From the NCBI RefSeq assembly GCF_036689815.1, contig NZ_JBAHUR010000003.1, forward strand, positions 310,001 through 374,000: a stretch of 64,000 nt of DNA, in the 5' to 3' direction. The notes under the pieces are model-generated. The model worked only from the letters and a program-made list of their open reading frames with translations, did not search any database and had not been told where the DNA came from. The DNA is from Magnetovibrio sp. PR-2. GTDB lineage: Bacteria; Pseudomonadota; Alphaproteobacteria; Rhodospirillales; Magnetovibrionaceae. The translations under genes were made by a program, and so were the position numbers. Positions 9,541 through 17,088 of this stretch are shown piece by piece; within the stretch, counting starts at the first letter, position 1; every line of letters begins with the position of its first letter.

Positions 9541-10488
9541 ATGAGCGCGCAGATATTTATTGACGGTGAAGCTGGCACGACGGGCCTGCAAATCCGTAAC
9601 CGTTTGAAAGACCGGACCGATATCGAAATCGTCAGCCTGACGGAAGAAACCCGTAAGGATGCCAGCGCGCGCCGTGACATGCTCAACAGCGTCGATTTGG
9701 CAATCTTGTGCCTGCCCGATGACGCCGCGCGTGAAGCCGTCTCCATGATCGAAAACGACCATGTGAAGGTTATCGACGCGTCGACCGCTTATCGCGTGGA
9801 CGAAGATTGGGCCTATGGATTTGCGGAACTCAATGGCGATCAAACTTCTGTGATTGCCAATGCAAAACGGGTGAGCAACCCGGGTTGTTATGCGGTCTCA
9901 AGCATCTCCATGCTCAATCCATTGGTTTCAAGCGGCCTGTTGCCCGCTGATCATGCGGTGACGATCAATGCCATCTCTGGCTACAGCGGCGGCGGTAAAC
10001 AACTGATTGCTAACTTCGAGGATACATCCTCCGACGGCTATACCGAATCAGCGTTTTTTGCTTACGGTCTGACCTTGAAGCACAAGCACGTGCCGGAAAT
10101 TCAAAAGCACGGTGGGTTGAGTAACCCTCCGCTGTTCGTGCCGTCTGTGGGCCGCTTTGCCCAGGGTATGCTGGTTCAGTTGCCGTTGCAGCTTTGGGAC
10201 CTGCCGACGAAACCGAGCGCAAAAGACGTGCACGGCGTGTTAGCGGACCACTATGCTGGGCGCCCATTCGTGAAAGTTGCCGACTTAGGCGATACGGCCG
10301 CCATGGCCCGGATTGATCCTCAAGACGCCAACGCCACCAATGATCTGCGCTTGTTCGTATTCGCGAATGAAGACGACGGTCAGGCCGTGGTGATGGCGCA
10401 GCTGGATAACCTGGGCAAGGGGGCGTCGGGCTCGTGCGTGCAGAATTTGAACATTATGTTCGGTTTTGACGAAGGGGCGGGGCTTTAA
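9541..10488 (+). CDS. argC: N-acetyl-gamma-glutamyl-phosphate reductase
   Basis: NADPH-dependent third step of arginine synthesis, cytoplasmic, 315 residues. The N-terminus FIDGEAGTTGLQIRNRL is the dinucleotide-binding turn of the shorter (type 2) ArgC family. The catalytic cysteine is in VSNPGCYAVSS (about residue 118), and ISGYSGGGKQ follows at about 145. This short form is common in alphaproteobacteria. The stop overlaps the last codons of the convergent arsR-type gene by 4 bases. About 270 bases upstream carry no gene and no motif I could assign. Confidence 0.95.
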   Translation: MSAQIFIDGEAGTTGLQIRNRLKDRTDIEIVSLTEETRKDASARRDMLNSVDLAILCLPDDAAREAVSMIENDHVKVIDASTAYRVDEDWAYGFAELNGDQTSVIANAKRVSNPGCYAVSSISMLNPLVSSGLLPADHAVTINAISGYSGGGKQLIANFEDTSSDGYTESAFFAYGLTLKHKHVPEIQKHGGLSNPPLFVPSVGRFAQGMLVQLPLQLWDLPTKPSAKDVHGVLADHYAGRPFVKVADLGDTAAMARIDPQDANATNDLRLFVFANEDDGQAVVMAQLDNLGKGASGSCVQNLNIMFGFDEGAGL

Positions 10489-10811
10489 GCTTTTGGGGCT
10501 TGGGCTTCGACGCAAACGCCACTGCAGCATTCATCGGTGAGATACGCCACAACCGCTTCCATGGTGTCGAAATTGGCCGTGCACTGAACCGCACGCCCGT
10601 TTTTGGTTTGGTTGACCAAGTTGGCGTGGACCAAGGTTTGGATGTGATGCGCCAAGGTTGACGGCGCGGTGCCCAGATGATCTTGGATTTGACCAATGTT
10701 CAGACCTTCTGGCCCGGCGCGCACCAATAAACGAAACACGTGCAGGCGGGTTTCGTTTCCGAGCGCGCCCAAGATATCGGCGGCTATGGCTAGGCTGTGG
10801 CTTTCAGTCAT
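10485..10811 (-). CDS. ArsR/SmtB-family transcriptional regulator
   Basis: 108-residue winged-helix regulator. The recognition region is IGQIQDHLGTAPSTLAHHIQTL (about residues 37-58), matching the ArsR HTH. The C-terminus carries a DECCSGVC cysteine cluster that could bind a soft metal or metalloid or sense thiol chemistry; the classical alpha-3 CVC motif is absent. The gene is divergent from the PAS kinase at 10909, so the 97-base gap may hold its operator. A GTAACT...AGTTAC inverted repeat at 10819-10853 lies there and is a possible site. The effector is unknown. Confidence 0.88.
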   Translation of the reverse strand: MTESHSLAIAADILGALGNETRLHVFRLLVRAGPEGLNIGQIQDHLGTAPSTLAHHIQTLVHANLVNQTKNGRAVQCTANFDTMEAVVAYLTDECCSGVCVEAQAPKA

Positions 10812-10908
10812 GTCATAAGTAACTAGTTTTATGGTGGTTTGAAGTCAAGTTACATTCGTGTCTGCCCTGTGATAGTGTAACGCTACGCTGCCTATAGAGC
10901 CTTGAAAT

Positions 10909-12087
10909 ATGACGACAATAGAAGACGAATTAAACGCGCTACGTGAAGAAAATGCCTTGCTGAGACAGCAGTTGGGCCGGCGCGACGATGCTCTCTTTCA
11001 CACCGTGCTAGACACCATACCCGTGCGTGTGTTTTGGAAAGACCTAGAAGGCCGGGTGATCGGGTGCAACCGGCTGTACGCCATTGACGCCGGTTTTGAG
11101 CATCCGCGTGAAGTCATTGGGCTTCGGGATCAAGACATGAGCTGGCGCGCGCGGGCGGATCAATACCTTGCGACAAACGAAGAGATCATCACGTCTGGTC
11201 AGCCAAAGCTGGGGTATGAGGAGCCGTACCTCAACAAAGACGGTCAAGAGACCTGGCTGCGAAAGTCCAAAAGCCCATTGCGTGACGAACATGGAGACAT
11301 CATCGGTGTCTTGGGTATTTACGAGGACGTCACCAAGCGCAAACAAGCCGAAAATGCCCTGACAAACGCCAAGGTTCAGGCCGAAAATGCGAATATGGCG
11401 AAGTCTCAGTTCCTCTCGTCCATGAGCCACGAACTGCGCACACCTCTGAACGCCATCTTGGGCTTTGCTCAACATTTGGAAGGTGATCCTCATAACCCAC
11501 TCAATGCCGACCAGCTGGAAAGTGCAGGGCATATCATCACGGGCGGTCGTCATCTGATGGAGCTCATTACCGAAATTTTGGAGCTCGCGAAAATCGAAGC
11601 CGGACATTTAAACCTGAAGCCGGAGGCTCTGGACTTGGTAGAGATCCTCTACGAAACCTTACCTTTGGTGCAAGGGGAGGCGGAAAAGAAGTCTGTCGAA
11701 CTGAAGCTCCCCGCCGTTGGGCGCGATGTGCCGAAGGTGATGGTCGACTTGAAACGCGCAAAACAGGTGCTGCTGAACCTGTTGACCAATGCGGTGAAAT
11801 ACAATGTTGAAGGGGGCTCGGTCACCTTGGACAGCGAACGCGAAGGTGATTTCGTAACGATCACGGTTACAGACACGGGTATTGGTATGTCGCCAGAAGG
11901 CCTGCAAACCCTGTTTACGCCGTTTTCGCGCTTGGGTCAGGAAAACACGGACATCGAAGGCACCGGCATCGGCCTGGTCATTACCCAGGACTTAGTGTGT
12001 CTAATGGGCGGGGAAATCGGCGTGAAGTCCGAATTGGGCAAAGGCTCGACCTTTTGGGTGAAGCTGCCCGTCGCCCCGCACAAATGA
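10909..12087 (+). CDS. Soluble PAS-domain sensor histidine kinase
   Basis: 392 residues with no transmembrane helix. An N-terminal coiled coil (about 1-25) precedes a PAS/PAC module (about 28-145; contains DTIPVRVFWKDLEGRVIGCN and LGIYEDVTKRKQAE). HisKA follows with [17 protein letters not shown] (His near 174) and HATPase_c with DTGIGMS and GTGIGLVITQDL. It overlaps the downstream exporter gene at an ATGA, implying translational coupling. No response regulator is adjacent. It is divergent from the ArsR regulator. Confidence 0.92.
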   Translation: MTTIEDELNALREENALLRQQLGRRDDALFHTVLDTIPVRVFWKDLEGRVIGCNRLYAIDAGFEHPREVIGLRDQDMSWRARADQYLATNEEIITSGQPKLGYEEPYLNKDGQETWLRKSKSPLRDEHGDIIGVLGIYEDVTKRKQAENALTNAKVQAENANMAKSQFLSSMSHELRTPLNAILGFAQHLEGDPHNPLNADQLESAGHIITGGRHLMELITEILELAKIEAGHLNLKPEALDLVEILYETLPLVQGEAEKKSVELKLPAVGRDVPKVMVDLKRAKQVLLNLLTNAVKYNVEGGSVTLDSEREGDFVTITVTDTGIGMSPEGLQTLFTPFSRLGQENTDIEGTGIGLVITQDLVCLMGGEIGVKSELGKGSTFWVKLPVAPHK

Positions 12088-12989
12088 GGCGCATCCATGC
12101 CAACCTCTTGATGCTGTGTGCAGCATTGATCTGGGGGGTGACCTTTTCCATTCAACAGCTGGCTATGGAACATATACCACCGAGCTGGTTTACCGGGATC
12201 CGGTTTGTGCTGGGGGCTTTGGTGGTTCTGCCGTTGGCGTTGCGAGAACGGCACATCAAAAGCGTTCGAGAAAGCTGGACACTGGACCGTGGTGCTTGGC
12301 CTTGGATGGTTGCGACCGGTGGGGCGTTGTTTCTGGGGGCGCTGTTTCAGCAATATGGGATTGAACATACCACGGTCGCCAATGCCGGGTTTTTGACAGC
12401 ACTTTATGTACCCCTAACGCCGATCATCGCATTTTTCATTCTCCGCCAACACCCACACCCAACCATTTGGGCGGCTGCTTTAGCCTGCTTAGTTGGGGCA
12501 TACATGATGTCGGGCAGTACATTGGATGCCTTGAATGTGGGGGATGTGTGGGTGGTTCTCGGTGCGCTGTTTTGGGCCATCCACATTTTGTTGGTGGGCT
12601 ACATCACGCCGCGCACGGGTGCACCGTTCCACGTGGCCTGTGTGCAGTTTTCTGTTGTCGGGGGATTGGGGCTGTTGGTCGGCGCAATGGTAGAAGACAT
12701 TACTGTGCAAGCCATCGTTAACGCAGCCCCCATGATCGCCTTTTCCGGCCTATTGTCGGTGGGCATGGGCTTCACGTTGCAAGTGGTGGCGCAAAAGCAC
12801 ACCCCGCCGGCAGATGCAGCCGTCATCTTAAGTGCCGAAACCGTGTTCGCCGCTTTAGCTGGAGCCATCATCTTAGGCGAGAGCTTAGGCGTTCTTCAAT
12901 GGAGCGGCGGGGCGTTGATTTTGTCCGGGGTCTTGGCTGTTGAGCTGTTGCCCTTGGTTTTTAGGCAACCGAGAAGTGGGCCAACCTAA
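12084..12989 (+). CDS. EamA-family (DMT superfamily) transporter
   Basis: 301 residues, about ten hydrophobic helices in two EamA repeats (about 5-140 and 150-290). The first repeat starts LLMLCAALIWGVTFSIQQ, and the second ends with the typical LSAETVFAALAGAIILGE. The start chosen is ATG 12084, which overlaps the kinase stop (ATGA); an upstream in-frame start at 11997 would lie deep inside the kinase gene. The family exports amino acids or other metabolites; the substrate is unknown. Coupling to a sensor kinase gene suggests kinase-linked control, but that is inference. Confidence 0.9.
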   Translation: MRRIHANLLMLCAALIWGVTFSIQQLAMEHIPPSWFTGIRFVLGALVVLPLALRERHIKSVRESWTLDRGAWPWMVATGGALFLGALFQQYGIEHTTVANAGFLTALYVPLTPIIAFFILRQHPHPTIWAAALACLVGAYMMSGSTLDALNVGDVWVVLGALFWAIHILLVGYITPRTGAPFHVACVQFSVVGGLGLLVGAMVEDITVQAIVNAAPMIAFSGLLSVGMGFTLQVVAQKHTPPADAAVILSAETVFAALAGAIILGESLGVLQWSGGALILSGVLAVELLPLVFRQPRSGPT

Positions 12990-13546
12990 GAGGTGGAGAG
13001 TTTCATCTCAACAGGCTTTAAAACGCTCACCCCCAGCACTTGGGCATAGGCAATGGCCTGCTGCTCCGGGGGCTCCGCCATGCGTCGGTGCAGCAGGGGG
13101 ACGTTTAAAGTTTCATCCGTATGTGTCAGAACCAGGGTCTGCATGCCGTCTTTGGCTTGGCCCATAATGATCCCCGTGTAAGCGGACAGCTTGACCACGG
13201 ATTGGGAGCGGTAAAATGGTATTTTTTTGGTCAGCTGGACTTCGGACCGGTCTTGGTCGATGCGGGCATAGAGACGGCCGAAAGCGCCGATGTAACCGAC
13301 CACCATGACCAAAATAGTAATCACCAATAATCCAATGCCATAGGGCAGATAAGCGCGGTCCAGCCAAGCCATGGCTAGTAGAAAGCTGGAAATGAACAAG
13401 CCGCCTTTGCCCAAGGCAAACGCCACAAAACTCAGGATCACCTGGGCCCGCACGGTGACGGCCAATGGTTCACGATCAAGATCAAGAGCAAATGGTTCCG
13501 CGCGGTTGATGATGGTTTTGAAAACAGCGTCGGTGAAGCTGGACAT
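12986..13546 (-). CDS. Two-helix membrane protein of unknown function
   Basis: 186 residues. A soluble N-terminal 30 residues are followed by two hydrophobic segments (about 33-60 and 67-88). A C-terminal cytoplasmic half has several beta-like strands (SEVQLTKKIPFYRSQSVVKL and QTLVLTHTDETLNVPLL), reminiscent of PH-like small-domain membrane proteins but not assigned. It lies between the exporter (convergent, 4-base overlap) and parE (same strand, 19 bases upstream of the parE end). No known function. Confidence 0.7.
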   Translation of the reverse strand: MSSFTDAVFKTIINRAEPFALDLDREPLAVTVRAQVILSFVAFALGKGGLFISSFLLAMAWLDRAYLPYGIGLLVITILVMVVGYIGAFGRLYARIDQDRSEVQLTKKIPFYRSQSVVKLSAYTGIIMGQAKDGMQTLVLTHTDETLNVPLLHRRMAEPPEQQAIAYAQVLGVSVLKPVEMKLSTS

Positions 13547-13565
13547 GGATTAGGTCCTGACCCTA

Positions 13566-15635
13566 CTATACGTCGATGTCTTCCACGAATTGGGCGTGTT
13601 CTTGGATGTAGGCATAGCGCAATTCTGGCTTCTTGCCCATCAGACTTTCCACCAGACTTTCGGTGTCGTGCAGGTCGTCCCAATCTTCTCCGCCGTGGCC
13701 GGACGGCACGGTGACGCGCAATAGGGTGCGCTTGTCCGGGTTCATGGTTGTTTCCTTCAATTGCGCAGGGGGCATCTCACCCAAACCCTTAAAGCGGGAA
13801 ATGTCGATTTTGCCGCGGCCCTTGAACTCGGTTTTCATCAATTCGTCTTTGTGTTCGTCATCCATGGCGTACAAGGATTTGGCCCCCTGAGAAATACGGT
13901 ACAGCGGGGGCATGGCGATAAAAAGACTACCATTTTCAATAAGTTTTGGCATTTCTTTAAAGAAGAACGTCATCAATAAAGACGCGATGTGAGCGCCGTC
14001 TACGTCGGCATCGGTCATGATGATGATCTTTTCGTAACGCAGGGCGTCTTGGTCATAAACCTTGCGCGTGCCGCAGCCCAGGGCTTCGGTCAAATCGTTA
14101 AGCTCTTGGTTGGCTTTGAGCTTATCCAGCGTCGCAGAGGCCACGTTGAGGATTTTGCCGCGCAAGGGAAGAATGGCCTGGGTTTTGCGATTGCGCGCTT
14201 GTTTGGCGGAGCCGCCAGCGCTGTCACCCTCAACAATAAACAGCTCGGTACCCGCAGATGTGTTTTGGCTACAGTCGGCCAGTTTGCCGGGCAGGCGCAG
14301 TTTCTTCGTTGCGGACTTGCGTTTGGTTTCTTGTTCCAGGCGGCGGCGCGTGCGGATGTTGGCGCGTTCCACCGCGTTGTCCAACAAGATTTTCGCAATC
14401 TTCGGATCGGACGAAAGCCAGTGATCAAATCGGTCGCGCACCGCATTTTCGACTAGGCGAGCTGCCTCTGCAGTTGCCAGCTTATCTTTGGTTTGGCCTT
14501 GGAATTGCGGGTCAGAAATGAAGGCCGAGAGCATTACCGTGGCTCCGCCGATCATATCGTCCGCTGTGATTTTGCCGGCACGCTTATCACCGACCAATTC
14601 AGCATAAGCTTTGATGCCCTTGGTCAACGCCGAACGCAGGCCCGATTCATGGGTGCCGCCTTGGGGGGTGGGCACGGTATTACAGTATGAGTTTAAGAAC
14701 CCATCTTCGTCGGTCGGCCACGCGACGGCCCATTCGACGCGGCCGGGGCCTTCGGGGAAGTTGGCTTGGCCGTCGAACGGCAAGGGGGTGACGGTGCGCC
14801 GTTCTTTGAGCAAGCTTGCCACATAGTCGCCCAGGCCGCCCGGGAAGTGCAGCTCAGCCTTTTGCGGGACGTCCTTGTCCTCTTTGTCCTTGAGCAGGCT
14901 TTCTTCACAGGTCCAGCGGATTTTGACGCCGCGGTACAGATACGCCTTGGAGCGAACCATACGAAACAATGTATGTGGGCGAAAATGGTTGCGGGTGCCG
15001 AAGATGTCGGTGTCGGGAACGAAGCTCACCGTGGTGCCGCGCCGGTTATTGACCGGGCCCAAATCTTCCAGTTTGGAGGTGGGCAGCCCGCGCGAATAGG
15101 TTTGACGGTAGAGCGTTTTGTCTTTGGCGACTTCGACGATGAGCTCGCTCGACAACGCATTGACGACGGAAGAGCCCACACCGTGCAGACCACCAGATGT
15201 CTCATACGCGCCGCCGCCGAACTTGCCGCCGGCGTGCAAGGTGGTGAAGATGACTTCCAAGGCGGACTTGTCTTTGAATTTGGGGTGGGCGTCGACGGGA
15301 ATGCCGCGGCCGTTGTCTTTGACCACCAGACGGTTGCCGGGTTCTAACGCGACTTCAATGACCGACGCGTGGCCTGCGACCGCTTCGTCCATGGAGTTGT
15401 CCAGGATTTCCGCCGCCAAGTGATGATATGCGCGCTCATCCGTGCCGCCGATGTACATGCCGGGGCGCTTGCGGACGGGCTCCAAGCCTTCCAGAACCTC
15501 GATGTCGGCGGCTGTATAAGCATTCCCGCTTACGGACGCAGCAAGCTCCACTTTTTTCTTGGCAGCTTTTTTGGCCGCCGGTTTGGATTTGGCAGCGGAT
15601 TTGGTTTTGGATTTGGCTTCGAACAAGTCGCTCAT
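13566..15635 (-). CDS. parE: DNA topoisomerase IV subunit B
   Basis: 689-residue ATPase subunit that decatenates chromosomes together with ParC. A Lys/Ala-rich leader (about 1-35) precedes the GHKL ATPase domain with LEGLEPVRKRPGMYIG, EILDNSMDEA and DNGRGIPVD, then the transducer domain. The TOPRIM domain has FIVEGDSAGGSAKQARNRK and ILPLRGKILNV, with DADVDGAHI metal ligands. The C-terminus RFKGLGEMPPAQL is standard. The length and the short C-terminus fit ParE or a short GyrB. The KQARNRKTQAILPLRGK pattern is usual in alphaproteobacterial ParE, hence the choice. Confidence 0.93.
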   Translation of the reverse strand: MSDLFEAKSKTKSAAKSKPAAKKAAKKKVELAASVSGNAYTAADIEVLEGLEPVRKRPGMYIGGTDERAYHHLAAEILDNSMDEAVAGHASVIEVALEPGNRLVVKDNGRGIPVDAHPKFKDKSALEVIFTTLHAGGKFGGGAYETSGGLHGVGSSVVNALSSELIVEVAKDKTLYRQTYSRGLPTSKLEDLGPVNNRRGTTVSFVPDTDIFGTRNHFRPHTLFRMVRSKAYLYRGVKIRWTCEESLLKDKEDKDVPQKAELHFPGGLGDYVASLLKERRTVTPLPFDGQANFPEGPGRVEWAVAWPTDEDGFLNSYCNTVPTPQGGTHESGLRSALTKGIKAYAELVGDKRAGKITADDMIGGATVMLSAFISDPQFQGQTKDKLATAEAARLVENAVRDRFDHWLSSDPKIAKILLDNAVERANIRTRRRLEQETKRKSATKKLRLPGKLADCSQNTSAGTELFIVEGDSAGGSAKQARNRKTQAILPLRGKILNVASATLDKLKANQELNDLTEALGCGTRKVYDQDALRYEKIIIMTDADVDGAHIASLLMTFFFKEMPKLIENGSLFIAMPPLYRISQGAKSLYAMDDEHKDELMKTEFKGRGKIDISRFKGLGEMPPAQLKETTMNPDKRTLLRVTVPSGHGGEDWDDLHDTESLVESLMGKKPELRYAYIQEHAQFVEDIDV

Positions 15636-15801
15636 CTTTGGTCGGTATCTTTGAGAAAATTATGTGTTTGGAGATGGGATAGCAGTGTTATCCTAAATCT
15701 ATCCTAAAACCTTTGGTATGGCTTTAGCTGCATCATAGGGTAGTTTTTCATCAATCAAAGCACAAAATATAGCTCTTTCCATCAATATTGCGTAGGCCGC
15801 T

Positions 15802-16209
15802 ATGACCGAATCGACTGTTTCTTCTTCTGAACAACCGCGTGGTGAGCTTGCCATCCGCCAAGTTGCCATGCCGGCGAATTTGAATTCCGGCGGCAATGTC
15901 TTCGGCGGGTGGATTTTGGCCCAAATGGATTTGGCGGGCGGCATTACGGCCAACGACCATGCTCAGGGCCGGGTCGCAACGGTTGCCATCACGGCCATGG
16001 AGTTCCATTTGCCAGTGTTGTCGGGGGACGTGTTGTGCTGTTATGCCGACGTCACGGACAAAGGCAATACGTCCCTGACCATTCATGTTCAGGCGTGGGT
16101 CCATCGACGCACGGGCTCTAAATTGGAACAATTGAAGGTGACCGAGGGTGACTTTGTGTTTGTCGCGCTGAACGAAGACGGATCGAAACGCCAAGTCCCG
16201 AAACCCTAA
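15802..16209 (+). CDS. Acyl-CoA thioesterase, YciA-like hotdog fold
   Basis: 135 residues, a single hotdog domain. The signature NSGGNVFGGWILAQMDLAG (about 28-46) contains the catalytic-type Asp of YciA/BACH thioesterases, followed by VATVAITAMEFHLPVLSGD and the VTDKGNTSLTIHVQAWVHRR strand pair. The expected activity is hydrolysis of acyl-CoA to free CoA and fatty acid in the cytoplasm. It stands 15 bases upstream of the glyoxalase-fold gene and is probably co-transcribed with it. The 166 bases between it and parE hold the divergent promoters; nothing else was recognised there. Confidence 0.9.
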   Translation: MTESTVSSSEQPRGELAIRQVAMPANLNSGGNVFGGWILAQMDLAGGITANDHAQGRVATVAITAMEFHLPVLSGDVLCCYADVTDKGNTSLTIHVQAWVHRRTGSKLEQLKVTEGDFVFVALNEDGSKRQVPKP

Positions 16210-16224
16210 AGGGGGAGGTTTCTC

Positions 16225-16653
16225 ATGTCCAACCGTGTCCATTTGATCACCTTAGGGGTTAGCGACATGGCCCGCTCCCGGGCTTTCTATGAAGCGCTTG
16301 GGTGGGAGCGTGCGCCTTATGACTTAGATGAAGTGAGCTTTTATCAAGCCGGTGCCCAAGTTTTGGGCCTTTATCTGCAAGATATGCTCGACGCCGATAC
16401 AGGGTTATCTGGTGCCAAGCCGGGCGGGATCACCTTGGCGATCAACCAAACTTGCCGCGAAGACGTCAATGAGATGCTGGCCAAGTTGGTCAATGCCGGG
16501 GGAAGCATTCTCGCCGAGCCTAAAGACATGCCTTGGGGCTACGTCGCATATGGGGCCGATCCGGACGGTCATCCGTGGGAGTTCAGCTATGTGCCTACAC
16601 TGATCCCAAATGCGGATGGCGCCGTCATTTTGCCCGAAAGCCTTGACGCTTAA
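16225..16653 (+). CDS. VOC (glyoxalase/bleomycin-resistance fold) protein
   Basis: 142 residues forming one pair of beta-alpha-beta-beta-beta modules: HLITLGVSDMARSRAFYEALGWE at the N-terminus and WGYVAYGADPDGHPWEFSYV at about 108-128. The last block carries the typical DPDGH...E metal-site arrangement. The substrate is not predictable from the fold. Start ATG 16225 follows GGGGGAGG. The stop overlaps the end of the small SOS-linked ORF on the other strand by 4 bases. Confidence 0.88.
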   Translation: MSNRVHLITLGVSDMARSRAFYEALGWERAPYDLDEVSFYQAGAQVLGLYLQDMLDADTGLSGAKPGGITLAINQTCREDVNEMLAKLVNAGGSILAEPKDMPWGYVAYGADPDGHPWEFSYVPTLIPNADGAVILPESLDA

Positions 16654-16850
16654 GAGCCTTCAGACCAATAGCGTGCGTGGGCTTGGCTCAATGCAAACTG
16701 CCAGGTGCAGTGCTGGGGCAGGGTCGGGTGCGTGCCCATGACGGCGTTCTGCGCCGATGTGCGCGCGTTGTCATGGGGCTGCGATGCGGTATGCAGACCC
16801 AAAGCGTCAGGTTGGGTGCAACGGCTAAAGGGGCGATGTGAATACGTCAT
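16650..16850 (-). CDS. Small ORF behind the SOS-controlled membrane peptide
   Basis: 66 codons, starting one base after the stop of the 31-codon membrane peptide (TAA-A-ATG), so translation could be coupled. The sequence (starts MTYSHRPFSRCTQPDAL) has no hydrophobic helix, is rich in His, Ala, Gln and Thr, and resembles no family I know. It may be the second product of a two-gene SOS operon, or simply an open frame in the 3' part of that transcript. It ends opposite the stop of the VOC gene. Confidence 0.35.
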   Translation of the reverse strand: MTYSHRPFSRCTQPDALGLHTASQPHDNARTSAQNAVMGTHPTLPQHCTWQFALSQAHARYWSEGS

Positions 16851-16851
16851 T

Positions 16852-16947
16852 TTAGGCCACCATCAACAAAACATATGCAGCCGCAAACAGTGCGGTTACT
16901 GCCGTGATTTCACCCAGGATGCGTTCGAATTGGTTCATGCTGTTCAT
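16852..16947 (-). CDS. 31-residue single-helix membrane peptide under LexA-type control (SidA-like candidate)
   Basis: Short ORF starting ATG 16947, with CGGAG about ten bases upstream (16958-16962). The product starts MNSMNQFERILGEI and continues as an uninterrupted hydrophobic helix (about residues 14-31: TAVTALFAAAYVLLMVA) to the stop. An amphipathic head of about 13 residues plus one transmembrane segment gives the size and shape of alphaproteobacterial SOS-induced division inhibitors such as Caulobacter SidA (29 residues). No sequence identity to SidA is claimed. The promoter upstream overlaps a perfect GTTC-N7-GTTC SOS box, and a second box lies just above the -35 hexamer. A second Met at codon 4 is an alternative start. 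Confidence 0.6.
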   Translation of the reverse strand: MNSMNQFERILGEITAVTALFAAAYVLLMVA

Positions 16948-16980
16948 AACGAGTACTCCGTTCCGTGTTCTTCTGGTAGA

Positions 16981-16995
16981 GAACATAAAGAGAAC
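16981..16995 (-). promoter_or_regulatory. LexA (SOS) box 1, GTTC-N7-GTTC
   Basis: Exact direct repeat GTTCTCTTTATGTTC on the minus strand, the alphaproteobacterial LexA operator consensus. It overlaps the -10 of the membrane-peptide promoter. Confidence 0.75.
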
Positions 16996-17010
16996 AAACA
17001 TACCCGTCAA
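16982..17010 (-). promoter_or_regulatory. Predicted sigma-70 promoter of the membrane peptide
   Basis: On the minus strand: TTGACG (-35, 17010-17005), 17-base spacer, TATGTT (-10, 16987-16982). This predicts transcription from about 16975 and a 5' leader of about 28 bases. The -10 hexamer lies inside the first SOS box, the usual geometry for LexA repression. Confidence 0.55.
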
Positions 17011-17018
17011 GCAAAAAA

Positions 17019-17033
17019 GAACAAAAACAGAAC
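17019..17033 (-). promoter_or_regulatory. LexA (SOS) box 2, GTTC-N7-GTTC
   Basis: A second exact direct repeat, GTTCTGTTTTTGTTC on the minus strand, 23 bases beyond box 1 and just upstream of the -35. It also lies 56 bases upstream of the divergent EamA gene start (17089), so it could bring that gene under LexA too. Confidence 0.7.
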
Positions 17034-17088
17034 ACTTGTCCCAGAACCTTTGGGGAACAATAAATGTGTGTACCGATCAAAGGGCTCC

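Noticed and set aside
16705-17088. Upstream extension of the second EamA gene
   Set aside because: It would translate the SOS boxes and the antisense of the small peptide; the sequence is basic and low complexity, and a good start with RBS exists at 17089.
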